Source: Ruminococcus sp.
GTDB lineage: Bacteria > Bacillota > Clostridia > Oscillospirales > Ruminococcaceae
Length of the DNA stretch: 35,815 nt
Assembly: GCA_017634275.1 (NCBI GenBank)
Contig: JAGBNQ010000054.1
Location: 1-35,815 of the forward strand
Direction of reading: 5' to 3'
The notes under the pieces are model-generated. The model was not told where the DNA came from and made no database searches. It saw only the letters and a program-made list of their open reading frames with translations. This document shows positions 22,508 to 29,281 of this stretch, piece after piece. The position numbers were made by a program, and so were the translations under genes. The stretch's first letter is position 1. Each line of letters starts with the position of its first letter.

Positions 22508-24263
22508 TAATGTGCAGCTCGTCAAGCTGTGCCTGGTCTACCTCGGCAGGGCACTGGCTCATAAGCTCCGATGCGTTTTGTACCTTCGGGAAGGCTGTTA
22601 CATCTCTGAGGCTCTGTGCGCCGCAGATTATCATGGCTATTCTGTCAAGACCTATGCCCATGCCGCCGTGCGGAGGTGCTGCGTATTTGTACGCATCAAC
22701 AAGGAAACCGAATTTCTGCTCTATCTCCTCCTTGCCCATGCCGAGCAGCTCGAACATCTTCTCCTGCAATGCGCAGTCGGTTATTCTCATAGAGCCCGAT
22801 GAAAGCTCAACGCCGTTTAATACTAAATCCCAAGCCTTAGCCCTTACCTTTGCAGGGTCGCTCTCTAAGTATTCGATGCACTCCTCCATAGGCATTGTAA
22901 ACGGGTGGTGCATAGCCAGCCACTTGCCGCTCTCGTCATCATACTCAAAGAAGGGCATTTCTGTTATCCAGAGGAAGTTGTGCTTGCTCTCATCAATAAG
23001 CTCAAGTCTCTTGCCCATTATAAGCCTGAGTGCGCCGAGTGTGGGGAGTGTGACCTTGTCCTTGTCGGCAACTATTATAACTACGTCGCCCTTCTGCGCG
23101 CCGACAGCCGAGAGCATCTGCGAAAGCTCGCCGTCCTTCATAAACTTGTTAAAGGAACAGCTCGGTGCGTCATCTACCCACCTTACATAAGCAAGCCCCT
23201 TAGCACCTATTCCCTTAGCGTGTTCTGTGAGCTTGTCTATCTCTTTTCTTGTGTAGACCGATGCGGCATTTTTAGCAACAACAGCCCTTACCGAGCCGCC
23301 GTTTTCAACTGCCCCCCTGAATACGACGAAATCCGTCTTTCCTGCCCAGTCGGAAATGTCCTGAATCTCCATGCCAAAGCGTGTATCGGGCTTGTCGGAG
23401 CCGTAGCGGTTCATAGCATCGGCAAATGTCAGCCTCGGCAGCGGCAGAGTTATGTCCTCCCCGAGGATCTCCTTAAAGAGCCTGCTTACAAAGCCCTCAA
23501 CGCACTGCTGGATATCCTCCTCGTCAACGAATGACATCTCTAAGTCTATCTGAGTAAACTCGGGCTGTCTGTCAGCTCGCAGGTCTTCATCGCGGAAACA
23601 TCTTGCAAGCTGAATGTAGCGGTCAAAGCCCGATATCATCAAAAGCTGCTTGTATATCTGCGGTGACTGGGGCAGTGCATAGAACTTGCCTGCGTGAACT
23701 CTTGACGGCACAAGATAATCCCTCGCACCCTCGGGGGTGGATTTCATAAACATAGGTGTTTCTATCTCGATAAAGTCATTCTCATAGAAATACTCTCTTG
23801 CGACCTTTGCAATGTTGTGCCTTGTTATTATGTTGTTTTGCAGTTTCGGGTTTCTAAGGTCAAGGTAGCGGTATTTGAGCTTAAGCTCCTCATTTACCTT
23901 GTCGGAGTTAGTCACCTCAAAGGGCGTAGTTTCCGCGCGCGAAAGAACACGCAGGTCTTTGACATGGATCTCTATCTGTCCTGTTTTGAGCTTGTCATTA
24001 ACGCTCTCGCGCTTTTTAACATCGCCCTTTACCATAAGCACATCTTCAGCCCTTACAGTCTGCGCTTTTGTGAATATATCTCTGTCAGTTTCATCATTAA
24101 ATGTAAGCTGAACAAGCCCCGTTCTGTCGCGCAGGTTGATAAAGAGCAGGTTTCCTATATCTCTTACTCTGTCAGCAAAGCCGCAGACTACTACCTCCTG
24201 CTCATCATTGGGCACTTCACCGCAGTAGTGAGTCCTTTTGAGCCCTTTCATCGTGTCATTCAT
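22494..24263 (-). CDS. aspS: Aspartate--tRNA ligase
   Basis: This class IIb synthetase charges tRNA-Asp in the cytoplasm. With the start at 24263 it has 589 residues, normal for the bacterial type with the GAD insertion domain. An OB-fold anticodon-binding domain begins at EVVVCGFADRVRDIGNLLFINLRDR. Motif 2 is FRDEDLRADRQPEFTQIDLEMSF and motif 3 is GGMGIGLDRIAMI. The longer frame adds 34 residues unlike the family, whereas AAAGGAAG lies 8 nt before the ATG at 24263. I see no T-box leader. Two toxin/antisense modules lie immediately upstream, and no strong promoter is evident between them and aspS. Confidence 0.97.
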   Translation of the reverse strand: MNDTMKGLKRTHYCGEVPNDEQEVVVCGFADRVRDIGNLLFINLRDRTGLVQLTFNDETDRDIFTKAQTVRAEDVLMVKGDVKKRESVNDKLKTGQIEIHVKDLRVLSRAETTPFEVTNSDKVNEELKLKYRYLDLRNPKLQNNIITRHNIAKVAREYFYENDFIEIETPMFMKSTPEGARDYLVPSRVHAGKFYALPQSPQIYKQLLMISGFDRYIQLARCFRDEDLRADRQPEFTQIDLEMSFVDEEDIQQCVEGFVSRLFKEILGEDITLPLPRLTFADAMNRYGSDKPDTRFGMEIQDISDWAGKTDFVVFRGAVENGGSVRAVVAKNAASVYTRKEIDKLTEHAKGIGAKGLAYVRWVDDAPSCSFNKFMKDGELSQMLSAVGAQKGDVVIIVADKDKVTLPTLGALRLIMGKRLELIDESKHNFLWITEMPFFEYDDESGKWLAMHHPFTMPMEECIEYLESDPAKVRAKAWDLVLNGVELSSGSMRITDCALQEKMFELLGMGKEEIEQKFGFLVDAYKYAAPPHGGMGIGLDRIAMIICGAQSLRDVTAFPKVQNASELMSQCPAEVDQAQLDELHIKINN

Positions 24264-24294
24264 TTTTATTACTTCCTTTCGGTTTAAATATCTA

Positions 24295-24420
24295 TTGACA
24301 TTTTTATTATTTCGTGCTATAATGTAATCAACAAAGAGGTGCCTGCGGTAAGCGGTCTCCTCCAAATGGTTTTATCAAAAATGATAGTCGCCTTATGTGG
24401 AAGTCAGGCGGCTATCTTTT
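24295..24420 (+). ncRNA. Predicted antisense (antitoxin) RNA, module 1
   Basis: A full-consensus promoter (TTGACA 24295-24300, 17 bp, TATAAT 24318-24323) drives a predicted RNA of about 90 nt from about 24330. It ends at the hairpin GATAGTCGCCT / AGGCGGCTATC (24383-24416) followed by TTTT. The first 37 nt (about 24327-24366), including GAGGTGCCTGCGG and CGGTCTCCTCC, are identical in module 2. The RNA converges on and overlaps the 3' end of the toxin mRNA, as in txpA/RatA-type systems. No ribosome site or reading frame is present in it. Confidence 0.65.
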
Positions 24421-24498
24421 ATTGTTGTATATTTCAACAATCAGAGCAATGATATCGGTTATCAGAATAAGTAATGTTAGTACCTCAACTGCCGTCAT
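24412..24498 (-). CDS. Small hydrophobic type I toxin-like peptide, module 1
   Basis: This 28-residue peptide begins MTAVEVLTLL, continues as an uninterrupted hydrophobic helix with one Asp and ends EIYNNKR. It is very like the short holin-like (Hol-Tox/TxpA-type) toxins of Firmicutes, which begin MTVxExL and insert into the membrane. AGGAGGTGAG (24505-24514) is a perfect ribosome site. CCTCC just upstream pairs with GGAGG, so the site is in a hairpin in the mRNA. It has its own consensus promoter and faces a convergent antisense RNA. The call rests on size, sequence pattern, conservation with module 2 and genetic layout. Confidence 0.7.
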   Translation of the reverse strand: MTAVEVLTLLILITDIIALIVEIYNNKR

Positions 24499-24553
24499 TT
24501 TACGCTCACCTCCTTTTCAGGAGGAAGATTTGACCGCCTACGCTATGTGCAAG

Positions 24554-24593
24554 CACCTATGTGTATTATACCATAGGTGTTTTACTTTGTCAA
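24554..24593 (-). promoter_or_regulatory. Toxin promoter with palindrome around the -10 box, module 1
   Basis: On the minus strand TTGACA (24588-24593) and TATAAT (24565-24570) have 17-bp spacing. CACCTATG and CATAGGTG (24554-24561, 24572-24579) are exact complements flanking the -10 box. The arrangement is the same in module 2. Confidence 0.8.
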
Positions 24594-24605
24594 ACATCTG
24601 CATTC

Positions 24606-24730
24606 TTGACAAATAAATCTTTTTATGTTATAATGTAATCAACAAAGAGGTGCCTGCGGTAAGCGGTCTCCTCCAAAGTAGTGTTATTTTTCAATAAACC
24701 GTCTTATTGGGAGTAAGGCGGTTATTTTTT
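24606..24730 (+). ncRNA. Predicted antisense (antitoxin) RNA, module 2
   Basis: The promoter is TTGACA (24606-24611), 17 bp, TATAAT (24629-24634). A predicted RNA of about 90 nt starts near 24641 and ends at AACCGTCTTA / TAAGGCGGTT (24697-24723) with ATTTTTTATT after it. The 5' half is identical to that of module 1, while the 3' terminator half has diverged in step with the toxin gene it overlaps, keeping base pairing. Confidence 0.65.
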
Positions 24731-24805
24731 ATTGCAGTTTTCGAGTATTATCCCGATAATGTTAGTTATTAAAAGAAGTAAAGTAAGTACCTCTATAACC
24801 GTCAT
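24722..24805 (-). CDS. Small hydrophobic type I toxin-like peptide, module 2
   Basis: This 27-residue peptide begins MTVIEVLTLL and ends ENCNKK, with a hydrophobic middle of Leu and Ile. It shares MTxxEVLTLLxLIT with module 1. The ribosome site AGGAGGTGAG lies in the same CCTCC/GGAGG hairpin, and the 47 nt of leader from the ribosome site outward are identical in the two copies. The stop codon lies in the stem of the shared bidirectional terminator. Its promoter starts 8 bp after the end of the gene at 24907-25392. Confidence 0.7.
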   Translation of the reverse strand: MTVIEVLTLLLLITNIIGIILENCNKK

Positions 24806-24857
24806 TTCTGCTCACCTCCTTTTCAGGAGGAAGATTTGACCGCCTACGCTATGTGCA

Positions 24858-24899
24858 GACACCTATGTGTATTATACCATAGGTGTCTTTTTTTGTCAA
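24858..24899 (-). promoter_or_regulatory. Toxin promoter with palindrome around the -10 box, module 2
   Basis: On the minus strand TTGACA (24894-24899) and TATAAT (24871-24876) have 17-bp spacing. GACACCTATG (24858-24867) and CATAGGTGTC (24878-24887) form a 10-bp perfect inverted repeat centred on the -10 box. Confidence 0.8.
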
Positions 24900-24906
24900 A
24901 CTGCCG

Positions 24907-25392
24907 CTATAGGCTTTCAATAAACGCCCTTAATACCTTTTTCTTGCCCTTGTCAAAAAAGAGTATGAACACCCCGAGGGCAAGCAGAACAAGTCCGCTT
25001 ATGCACGCCGCCGTGTTGTCAAGCGAAAGTGCCACAAGCGAGAAAAGCGCCGTTAAGATCACCCAGAAAGCCCCGAAAATGTATGCCGAGAGCGGCTTTC
25101 TGAAATGCCCCGAAATTTTCGTGCCCCTGCCGCTTTTTTCAAGTCTGCCGTAAAAGCCGAGTGACCCTGCATCGCGTTTTCCTGCCTCGTGGTAGAAGAC
25201 AGAGAACCTGTCCTCACCGCTGCGGCACCCGTAGAAAACGGACTGCGTTTTGTATTTCTTTATAAATTTTGAGTTTGCCATAACATTAGCGCTCGGCCGC
25301 TTTTGTATCATTTCGCCGTCAAGCCGCCTTGCTATGCGCTTTACCCCTGCCTCGCTCTCATGCTCAAAGGATATCGGAATAATTATCAGCAT
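24907..25392 (-). CDS. Small membrane protein with two C-terminal helices
   Basis: This 161-residue protein has no recognised family. The first 100 residues are basic and soluble (VKRIARRLDGEMIQKRPSANVMANSKFIKKYKTQSVFYGCRSGEDRFSVFYHEAGKRDAG). Two membrane helices follow (about 103-122 and 128-147), and the end is KKKVLRAFIES. The start ATG overlaps the stop of the zinc-ribbon gene by 1 bp, so these two and hisS form one transcript. The soluble part has an alternating charged/aromatic pattern suggesting a small beta domain. Its function is unknown. Confidence 0.7.
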   Translation of the reverse strand: MLIIIPISFEHESEAGVKRIARRLDGEMIQKRPSANVMANSKFIKKYKTQSVFYGCRSGEDRFSVFYHEAGKRDAGSLGFYGRLEKSGRGTKISGHFRKPLSAYIFGAFWVILTALFSLVALSLDNTAACISGLVLLALGVFILFFDKGKKKVLRAFIESL

Positions 25393-25697
25393 TATTCCTT
25401 GTCCTTGTAGTCGTCGGGGTCATAGGGCTTTGAGTTTATCCTTATCTCGCCGCCTGCCAAGGGGTTTGCAAGCATTCCGTAGATAGTGCCGCACATAGCG
25501 CACCTGAACTGGTGGAATATCCTGCCGCTGTAGAATTTTCCGTCCTTATCCATTACCTCGTCAAGAGGACAGGTCTGATAGATCATCTCTATATTTCCCT
25601 GTCTTAGCATATTCTCCGCTGCATTTACCGCCATCATATATTCAAGCGGATTGTGAAACTCCACAAGCGGAATGTTTTCGCATATAGGGCATCTCAT
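25392..25697 (-). CDS. Small zinc-ribbon-like protein
   Basis: The 101 residues contain CPIC at the N-terminus (Cys3, Cys6) and CAMC near residue 68, which together could bind one zinc ion as a zinc ribbon. Between them is an acidic helical region (FHNPLEYMMAVNAAENMLRQGN). The C-terminus is Pro/Asp-rich (KPYDPDDYKDKE). It starts 1 bp after the stop of hisS and overlaps the next gene by 1 bp. A link to translation is suggested only by this tight coupling; no family is recognised. Confidence 0.7.
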   Translation of the reverse strand: MRCPICENIPLVEFHNPLEYMMAVNAAENMLRQGNIEMIYQTCPLDEVMDKDGKFYSGRIFHQFRCAMCGTIYGMLANPLAGGEIRINSKPYDPDDYKDKE

Positions 25698-25698
25698 T

Positions 25699-27009
25699 TT
25701 ATATCAGTCCCTCCGTATCTATTCCTTCAACTATGCTTGCCATCAAAAAATCGCTAAGGCGCTCGGCAAAGCTGTCATCTATCACAAAAGCGGTCTGCTC
25801 GCCCGTCTGCATATTCTTGATGTTTACCTGCCCCTGCTCTATCTCGTTGTCGCCTAAGACCAAAACGAATTTTGCGCCTATCTTGTCGGCATATTTCATC
25901 TGTGCCTTAAGCGAGCGCCCGATAAGGTCATATTCTGCGAAAATGCCGTAGTCGCGCAGCTTTGCTATCATGCCTGTTGCATACCTTGCCGCATTGTCGC
26001 CCATAGGTGCAATGTAAAGCTCGCAGCCGGAGGGCTTTTCAAACTCAACGCCCTGGCTTTCCATTGTGAGGATAAGCCTTTCAAGTCCCATTCCAAAGCC
26101 CAAAGCAGGGGTAGATGCACCGCCCAAAGTTTCTATAAGCCCGTCATATCTTCCGCCGCCGCAGACAGTTCCCTGCGCGCCGATATCGGTGGTGATAAAT
26201 TCAAAAACAGTCTTTGTGTAGTAATCAAGCCCTCTTACTATCTTCGGGTTTATAGCGTAGTCTATACCCATAGCCCCAAGGTTTTGCTGAAGTTCATCAA
26301 AATGCCCCTTGCAGTCATCACAGAGGTAATCAAGTATCACTGGCGCGCCCTCGGCGATCTTTGAGCATATGGGTGACTTGCAGTCGATTATCCTCATCGG
26401 GTTTTTCTCTAATCTTTCCTGACAGGTCTCGCAAAGCTCCGCCTTGTGTGGGGTAAAGTAATCAACAAGCGCCTTGTGGAAATCCGCCCTGCAATTTTTG
26501 CAGCCTATAGAGTTTATGTTAAGCTGTATCCCCTGCAGCCCCATTCTGTCGATAACGCTCTTAGCAAGTGCGATGATATCGGCATCAGCCCTTGCATTCT
26601 GCGCACCTATCATCTCGCAGCCGAACTGGTGGAATTCTCTCAGCCTTCCTGCCTGCGGCTTTTCGTGCCTAAAGCATGAGAGAATGTAGAAAACCTTCTG
26701 CGGAAAGCCGTCATTTAAAATGCCGTTTTCTATTATCGCCCTTATCGTTCCTGCCGTGCCCTCGGGTCTTAGGGTAAAGGTCGAGTCACCCGTTGCGGAA
26801 ACGGTATACATCTCCTTTTGCACAACGTCCGTAGTATCACCCACAGAGCGGACAAAAAGCCCCGTATCCTCAAAGGTAGGAACTCTTATCTCCTTAAAGC
26901 CGAACTGCTCGGCAGTTTCCTTAGCTACGCGCTCAACGGTATGCCATTTATATATCTGCGCAGGCGTTATATCCTGCGTACCCTTAGGTCTTTTTACAGT
27001 CAAAGCCAT
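25699..27009 (-). CDS. hisS: Histidine--tRNA ligase
   Basis: This class IIa synthetase charges tRNA-His. With the start at 27009 it has 436 residues. KRPKGTQDITP is the usual N-terminus, RPEGTAGTIRA and FRHEKPQAGRLREFHQFGCEMIG cover motif 2, LDYYTKTVFEF and GGGRYDGLIETLGG are the histidine-specific motifs, and the C-terminal domain is the anticodon-binding fold. Cys-rich pairs (CKNC, CETC, CDDC) in the insertion domain resemble a metal site found in some clostridial HisRS. An earlier ATG at 27042 lacks a ribosome site, whereas AAAGGAC precedes 27009. It leads a unit with two small genes. Confidence 0.97.
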   Translation of the reverse strand: MALTVKRPKGTQDITPAQIYKWHTVERVAKETAEQFGFKEIRVPTFEDTGLFVRSVGDTTDVVQKEMYTVSATGDSTFTLRPEGTAGTIRAIIENGILNDGFPQKVFYILSCFRHEKPQAGRLREFHQFGCEMIGAQNARADADIIALAKSVIDRMGLQGIQLNINSIGCKNCRADFHKALVDYFTPHKAELCETCQERLEKNPMRIIDCKSPICSKIAEGAPVILDYLCDDCKGHFDELQQNLGAMGIDYAINPKIVRGLDYYTKTVFEFITTDIGAQGTVCGGGRYDGLIETLGGASTPALGFGMGLERLILTMESQGVEFEKPSGCELYIAPMGDNAARYATGMIAKLRDYGIFAEYDLIGRSLKAQMKYADKIGAKFVLVLGDNEIEQGQVNIKNMQTGEQTAFVIDDSFAERLSDFLMASIVEGIDTEGLI

Positions 27010-27059
27010 TATTTTACGTCCTTTCAAGAGATATTTGCGCATAAAGCGCTTATTTTACT

Positions 27060-27088
27060 ATTATACCACAAAAGCTTATCAATTGCAA
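27060..27088 (-). promoter_or_regulatory. SigA promoter of the hisS unit
   Basis: On the minus strand TTGCAA (27083-27088) and TATAAT (27060-27065) have 17-bp spacing. The leader to 27009 is about 45 nt, too short for a T-box. Confidence 0.8.
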
Positions 27089-27112
27089 TAGCAAATAGTA
27101 TAAAAAGTGTGA

Positions 27113-27298
27113 GATAAATCGGAATTTGTGGGGGCGATGCGCTATCCCGAAGGGGGTACGGGGGGCGACCGGAAAGCCCCCCGAAAAGCCCCTCGGAGCG
27201 ATGAACAAAACCTTAGCTCAACGCTCGGAATAGCTCTACCTAACCCCCCAGCCCCCTTCCCTTCAAAGGGAAGGGGGAGTTACAAACTCCAATTTATC
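27113..27298. mobile_element. MITE-like repeat, copy B (complete, 186 bp)
   Basis: The ends GATAAATCGGAATTTG (27113-27128) and CAAACTCCAATTTATC (27283-27298) are imperfect terminal inverted repeats. The inside has GGGGGCGATGCG, CCGAAGGGGGTACGGGGGG, GACCGGAAAGCCCCCC and a segment whose complement recurs in copy C (CATCGCTCCGAGGGG), followed by a private hairpin CCCCCTTCCC/GGGAAGGGGG. It contains no transposase and no plausible coding frame. No clear target duplication is seen at the ends. It lies between the hisS promoter and the exporter terminator. Confidence 0.75.
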
Positions 27299-27310
27299 TT
27301 ACTGCGGCAC

Positions 27311-27353
27311 AAAAAATATCGCTGCGCGGTCTGCTTTAAAACCGCACAGCGAT
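27311..27353 (-). terminator. Terminator of the MarR/ABC exporter operon
   Basis: ATCGCTGCGCGGT (27318-27330) pairs with ACCGCACAGCGAT (27341-27353), 12 of 13 positions complementary plus flanking T/A pairs, and ATTTTTTG follows on the minus strand. Confidence 0.92.
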
Positions 27354-27364
27354 AACTGCTTTTA

Positions 27365-29281
27365 TCAGCTCAGCTCAAACATTCCCGTGTAAAGCTGATA
27401 GTATTTGCCCTTTTGAGCGATGAGCGCATCGTGATCTCCGCGCTCTATTATCTTTCCGTGTTCAAGTACCATAATGGCATTTGAATTTCTTACAGTTGAA
27501 AGCCTGTGCGCAATAACGAAAACCGTTCTGCCTGCCATGAGCGAATCCATGCCCTTTTCAATGAGCGCCTCTGTCCTCGTGTCGATAGATGAGGTCGCCT
27601 CGTCAAGGATAAGCACGGGCGGGTCGGCAACTGCGGCACGCGCTATTGCCAAAAGCTGACGCTGCCCCTGCGAAAGGTTTGCGCCGTCACCCGTTATCAC
27701 CGTATCATACCCATCGGGCAGGTGTTTTACAAAGCTGTGAGCATTCGCAAGCTTTGATGCCTTAATGCATTCCTCATCGGTAGCATCGAGCCGCCCGAAA
27801 CGAATGTTGTCCATTACCGTTCCCGTAAAGAGGTGGGTGTCCTGCAAAACCATTGAAAGCGAGCGCCGCAGGTCTTTTTTCTTTATCTTGTTTATGTTTA
27901 TCCCGTCATAGCGTATCTTGCCGTCGGGCACATCGTAAAAGCGGTTTATAAGGTTTGTTATCGTTGTCTTTCCTGCGCCCGTCGAGCCTACAAAGGCTAT
28001 CTTCTGCCCTGCCTTTGCATAAAGGCTTATGCCGTTTAGTACAGTCTTGTTTTCCTCATACCCGAATGTTACGTCGTCAAACTCAACTTTTCCCTCAAGC
28101 TTTGTGTAGGTTATCTCGCCCGTTGCCTGATGAGGGTGTTTCCATGCCCACATTCCCGTGCGCTCAGCGCTTTCGGTGATGTTGCCGTTTTCGTCCACTT
28201 TTGCATTTACAAGTGTTACATACCCCTCGTCCGCCTCGGGTTGTTCGTCTATTATCGAGAGAACTCTTTCAGCGCCCGCAAGTGCCGAAAGTACGGAGTT
28301 AAACTGCTGCGATATCTGCTGAATGGGCATTGCGAAGTTTCTTGTGTACTGTAAAAACGCTATAACAGTACCTACAGTGAATACGCCGCTGAAGGTGTGA
28401 ACACCCTTTATCGCCATTATACCGCCGATTATAGCGGTTATCGCATAGTGAATGTAGGAAAGGTTGTTCATAACAGGCCCCATAATGCTTGCAAAGGTGT
28501 TTGCCTTTGTTGCGGCCTCCCTCAGCTCGTCATTTATCACGTCAAATTCGTTTTTGGCCTTCTGCTCGTGGCAGAAAACCTTTACTACCTTTACGCCCTC
28601 TATCATTTCCTCAATGTAGCCGTTGGCGCGGCCGACGTTTTGCTGCTGCTTTTTAAAGTAAGCGCCCGAGCGCGAGCCGATAAATGCCGTTATCTTAACT
28701 ATCACAAAGAAAAGTGCTATAACGATGAGCGTGAGCTGCCAGCTGTAGTATATCATCATTATAAACACGCCCAGAACAGTTATTCCTGCCGAGATAAAGC
28801 TTGCAAGTGAGTTTGAAAGCATTTCACGCAGGGTGTCAACATCATTGGTATAGCGGCTCATTATCTCGCCGTGGGTGTGGTTGTCAAAAAAGCGAATAGG
28901 GAGCGCCTCCATTTTCGTAAAGAGGTCAACTCTTATCTTGTAAAGCGCCTTTGTCGAAACATTAAGCATTATCCTTGCATAGCAGAATGTCGATAAAGCG
29001 CCTATAACATACACCCCTGCCATTATCGCAAGCGTCTTTATAAGCTTTGAAACGCCGTCATCTGTCTTGTGGCCTATCATCGGAGTCACGCACTCATCGA
29101 TTATCTTTTGCAGGAAAGATGTTCCTATTACCTGCGCAAGTGCCGAAATGATGATAAATATTACCACCAGCACCAGCAAAGGCTTGAATTCATTCATATA
29201 GGAGAATATGCGCCTGATGGTAACTCCTACGTTCTTTGGCTTTTCGGGTGCCTTCTGCCCTCTTCCGCCCGGTCCTGCCAT
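27365..29281 (-). CDS. ABC exporter half-transporter (catalytic-site subunit)
   Basis: This 638-residue fused permease/ATPase has six membrane helices in about residues 35-340. The nucleotide domain follows with Walker A GSTGAGKTT, signature LSQGQRQLLAIARA, Walker B VLILDEATSSID with the catalytic Glu, and H-loop VIAHRLSTVRN. It overlaps the preceding ABC gene by 1 bp, and the two would form a heterodimer of the LmrCD/BmrCD/TM287-288 kind that exports drugs or lipophilic compounds from the membrane. An insertion of about 40 residues before the ATPase domain (YVTLVNAKVDENGNITESAERTGMW) is common in this subunit type. The N-terminus carries GPGGRGQKAPEKPK. Confidence 0.93.
   Translation of the reverse strand: MAGPGGRGQKAPEKPKNVGVTIRRIFSYMNEFKPLLVLVVIFIIISALAQVIGTSFLQKIIDECVTPMIGHKTDDGVSKLIKTLAIMAGVYVIGALSTFCYARIMLNVSTKALYKIRVDLFTKMEALPIRFFDNHTHGEIMSRYTNDVDTLREMLSNSLASFISAGITVLGVFIMMIYYSWQLTLIVIALFFVIVKITAFIGSRSGAYFKKQQQNVGRANGYIEEMIEGVKVVKVFCHEQKAKNEFDVINDELREAATKANTFASIMGPVMNNLSYIHYAITAIIGGIMAIKGVHTFSGVFTVGTVIAFLQYTRNFAMPIQQISQQFNSVLSALAGAERVLSIIDEQPEADEGYVTLVNAKVDENGNITESAERTGMWAWKHPHQATGEITYTKLEGKVEFDDVTFGYEENKTVLNGISLYAKAGQKIAFVGSTGAGKTTITNLINRFYDVPDGKIRYDGININKIKKKDLRRSLSMVLQDTHLFTGTVMDNIRFGRLDATDEECIKASKLANAHSFVKHLPDGYDTVITGDGANLSQGQRQLLAIARAAVADPPVLILDEATSSIDTRTEALIEKGMDSLMAGRTVFVIAHRLSTVRNSNAIMVLEHGKIIERGDHDALIAQKGKYYQLYTGMFELS

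Noticed and set aside
24264-24365. Longer aspS start with 34 extra residues
   Set aside because: The extra part is unlike the family, overlaps the antisense RNA promoter and lacks a ribosome site, whereas the ATG at 24263 has one.
27010-27110. T-box leader upstream of hisS (and aspS)
   Set aside because: The leader from the mapped promoter is only about 45 nt, and no specifier or antiterminator sequence is visible.
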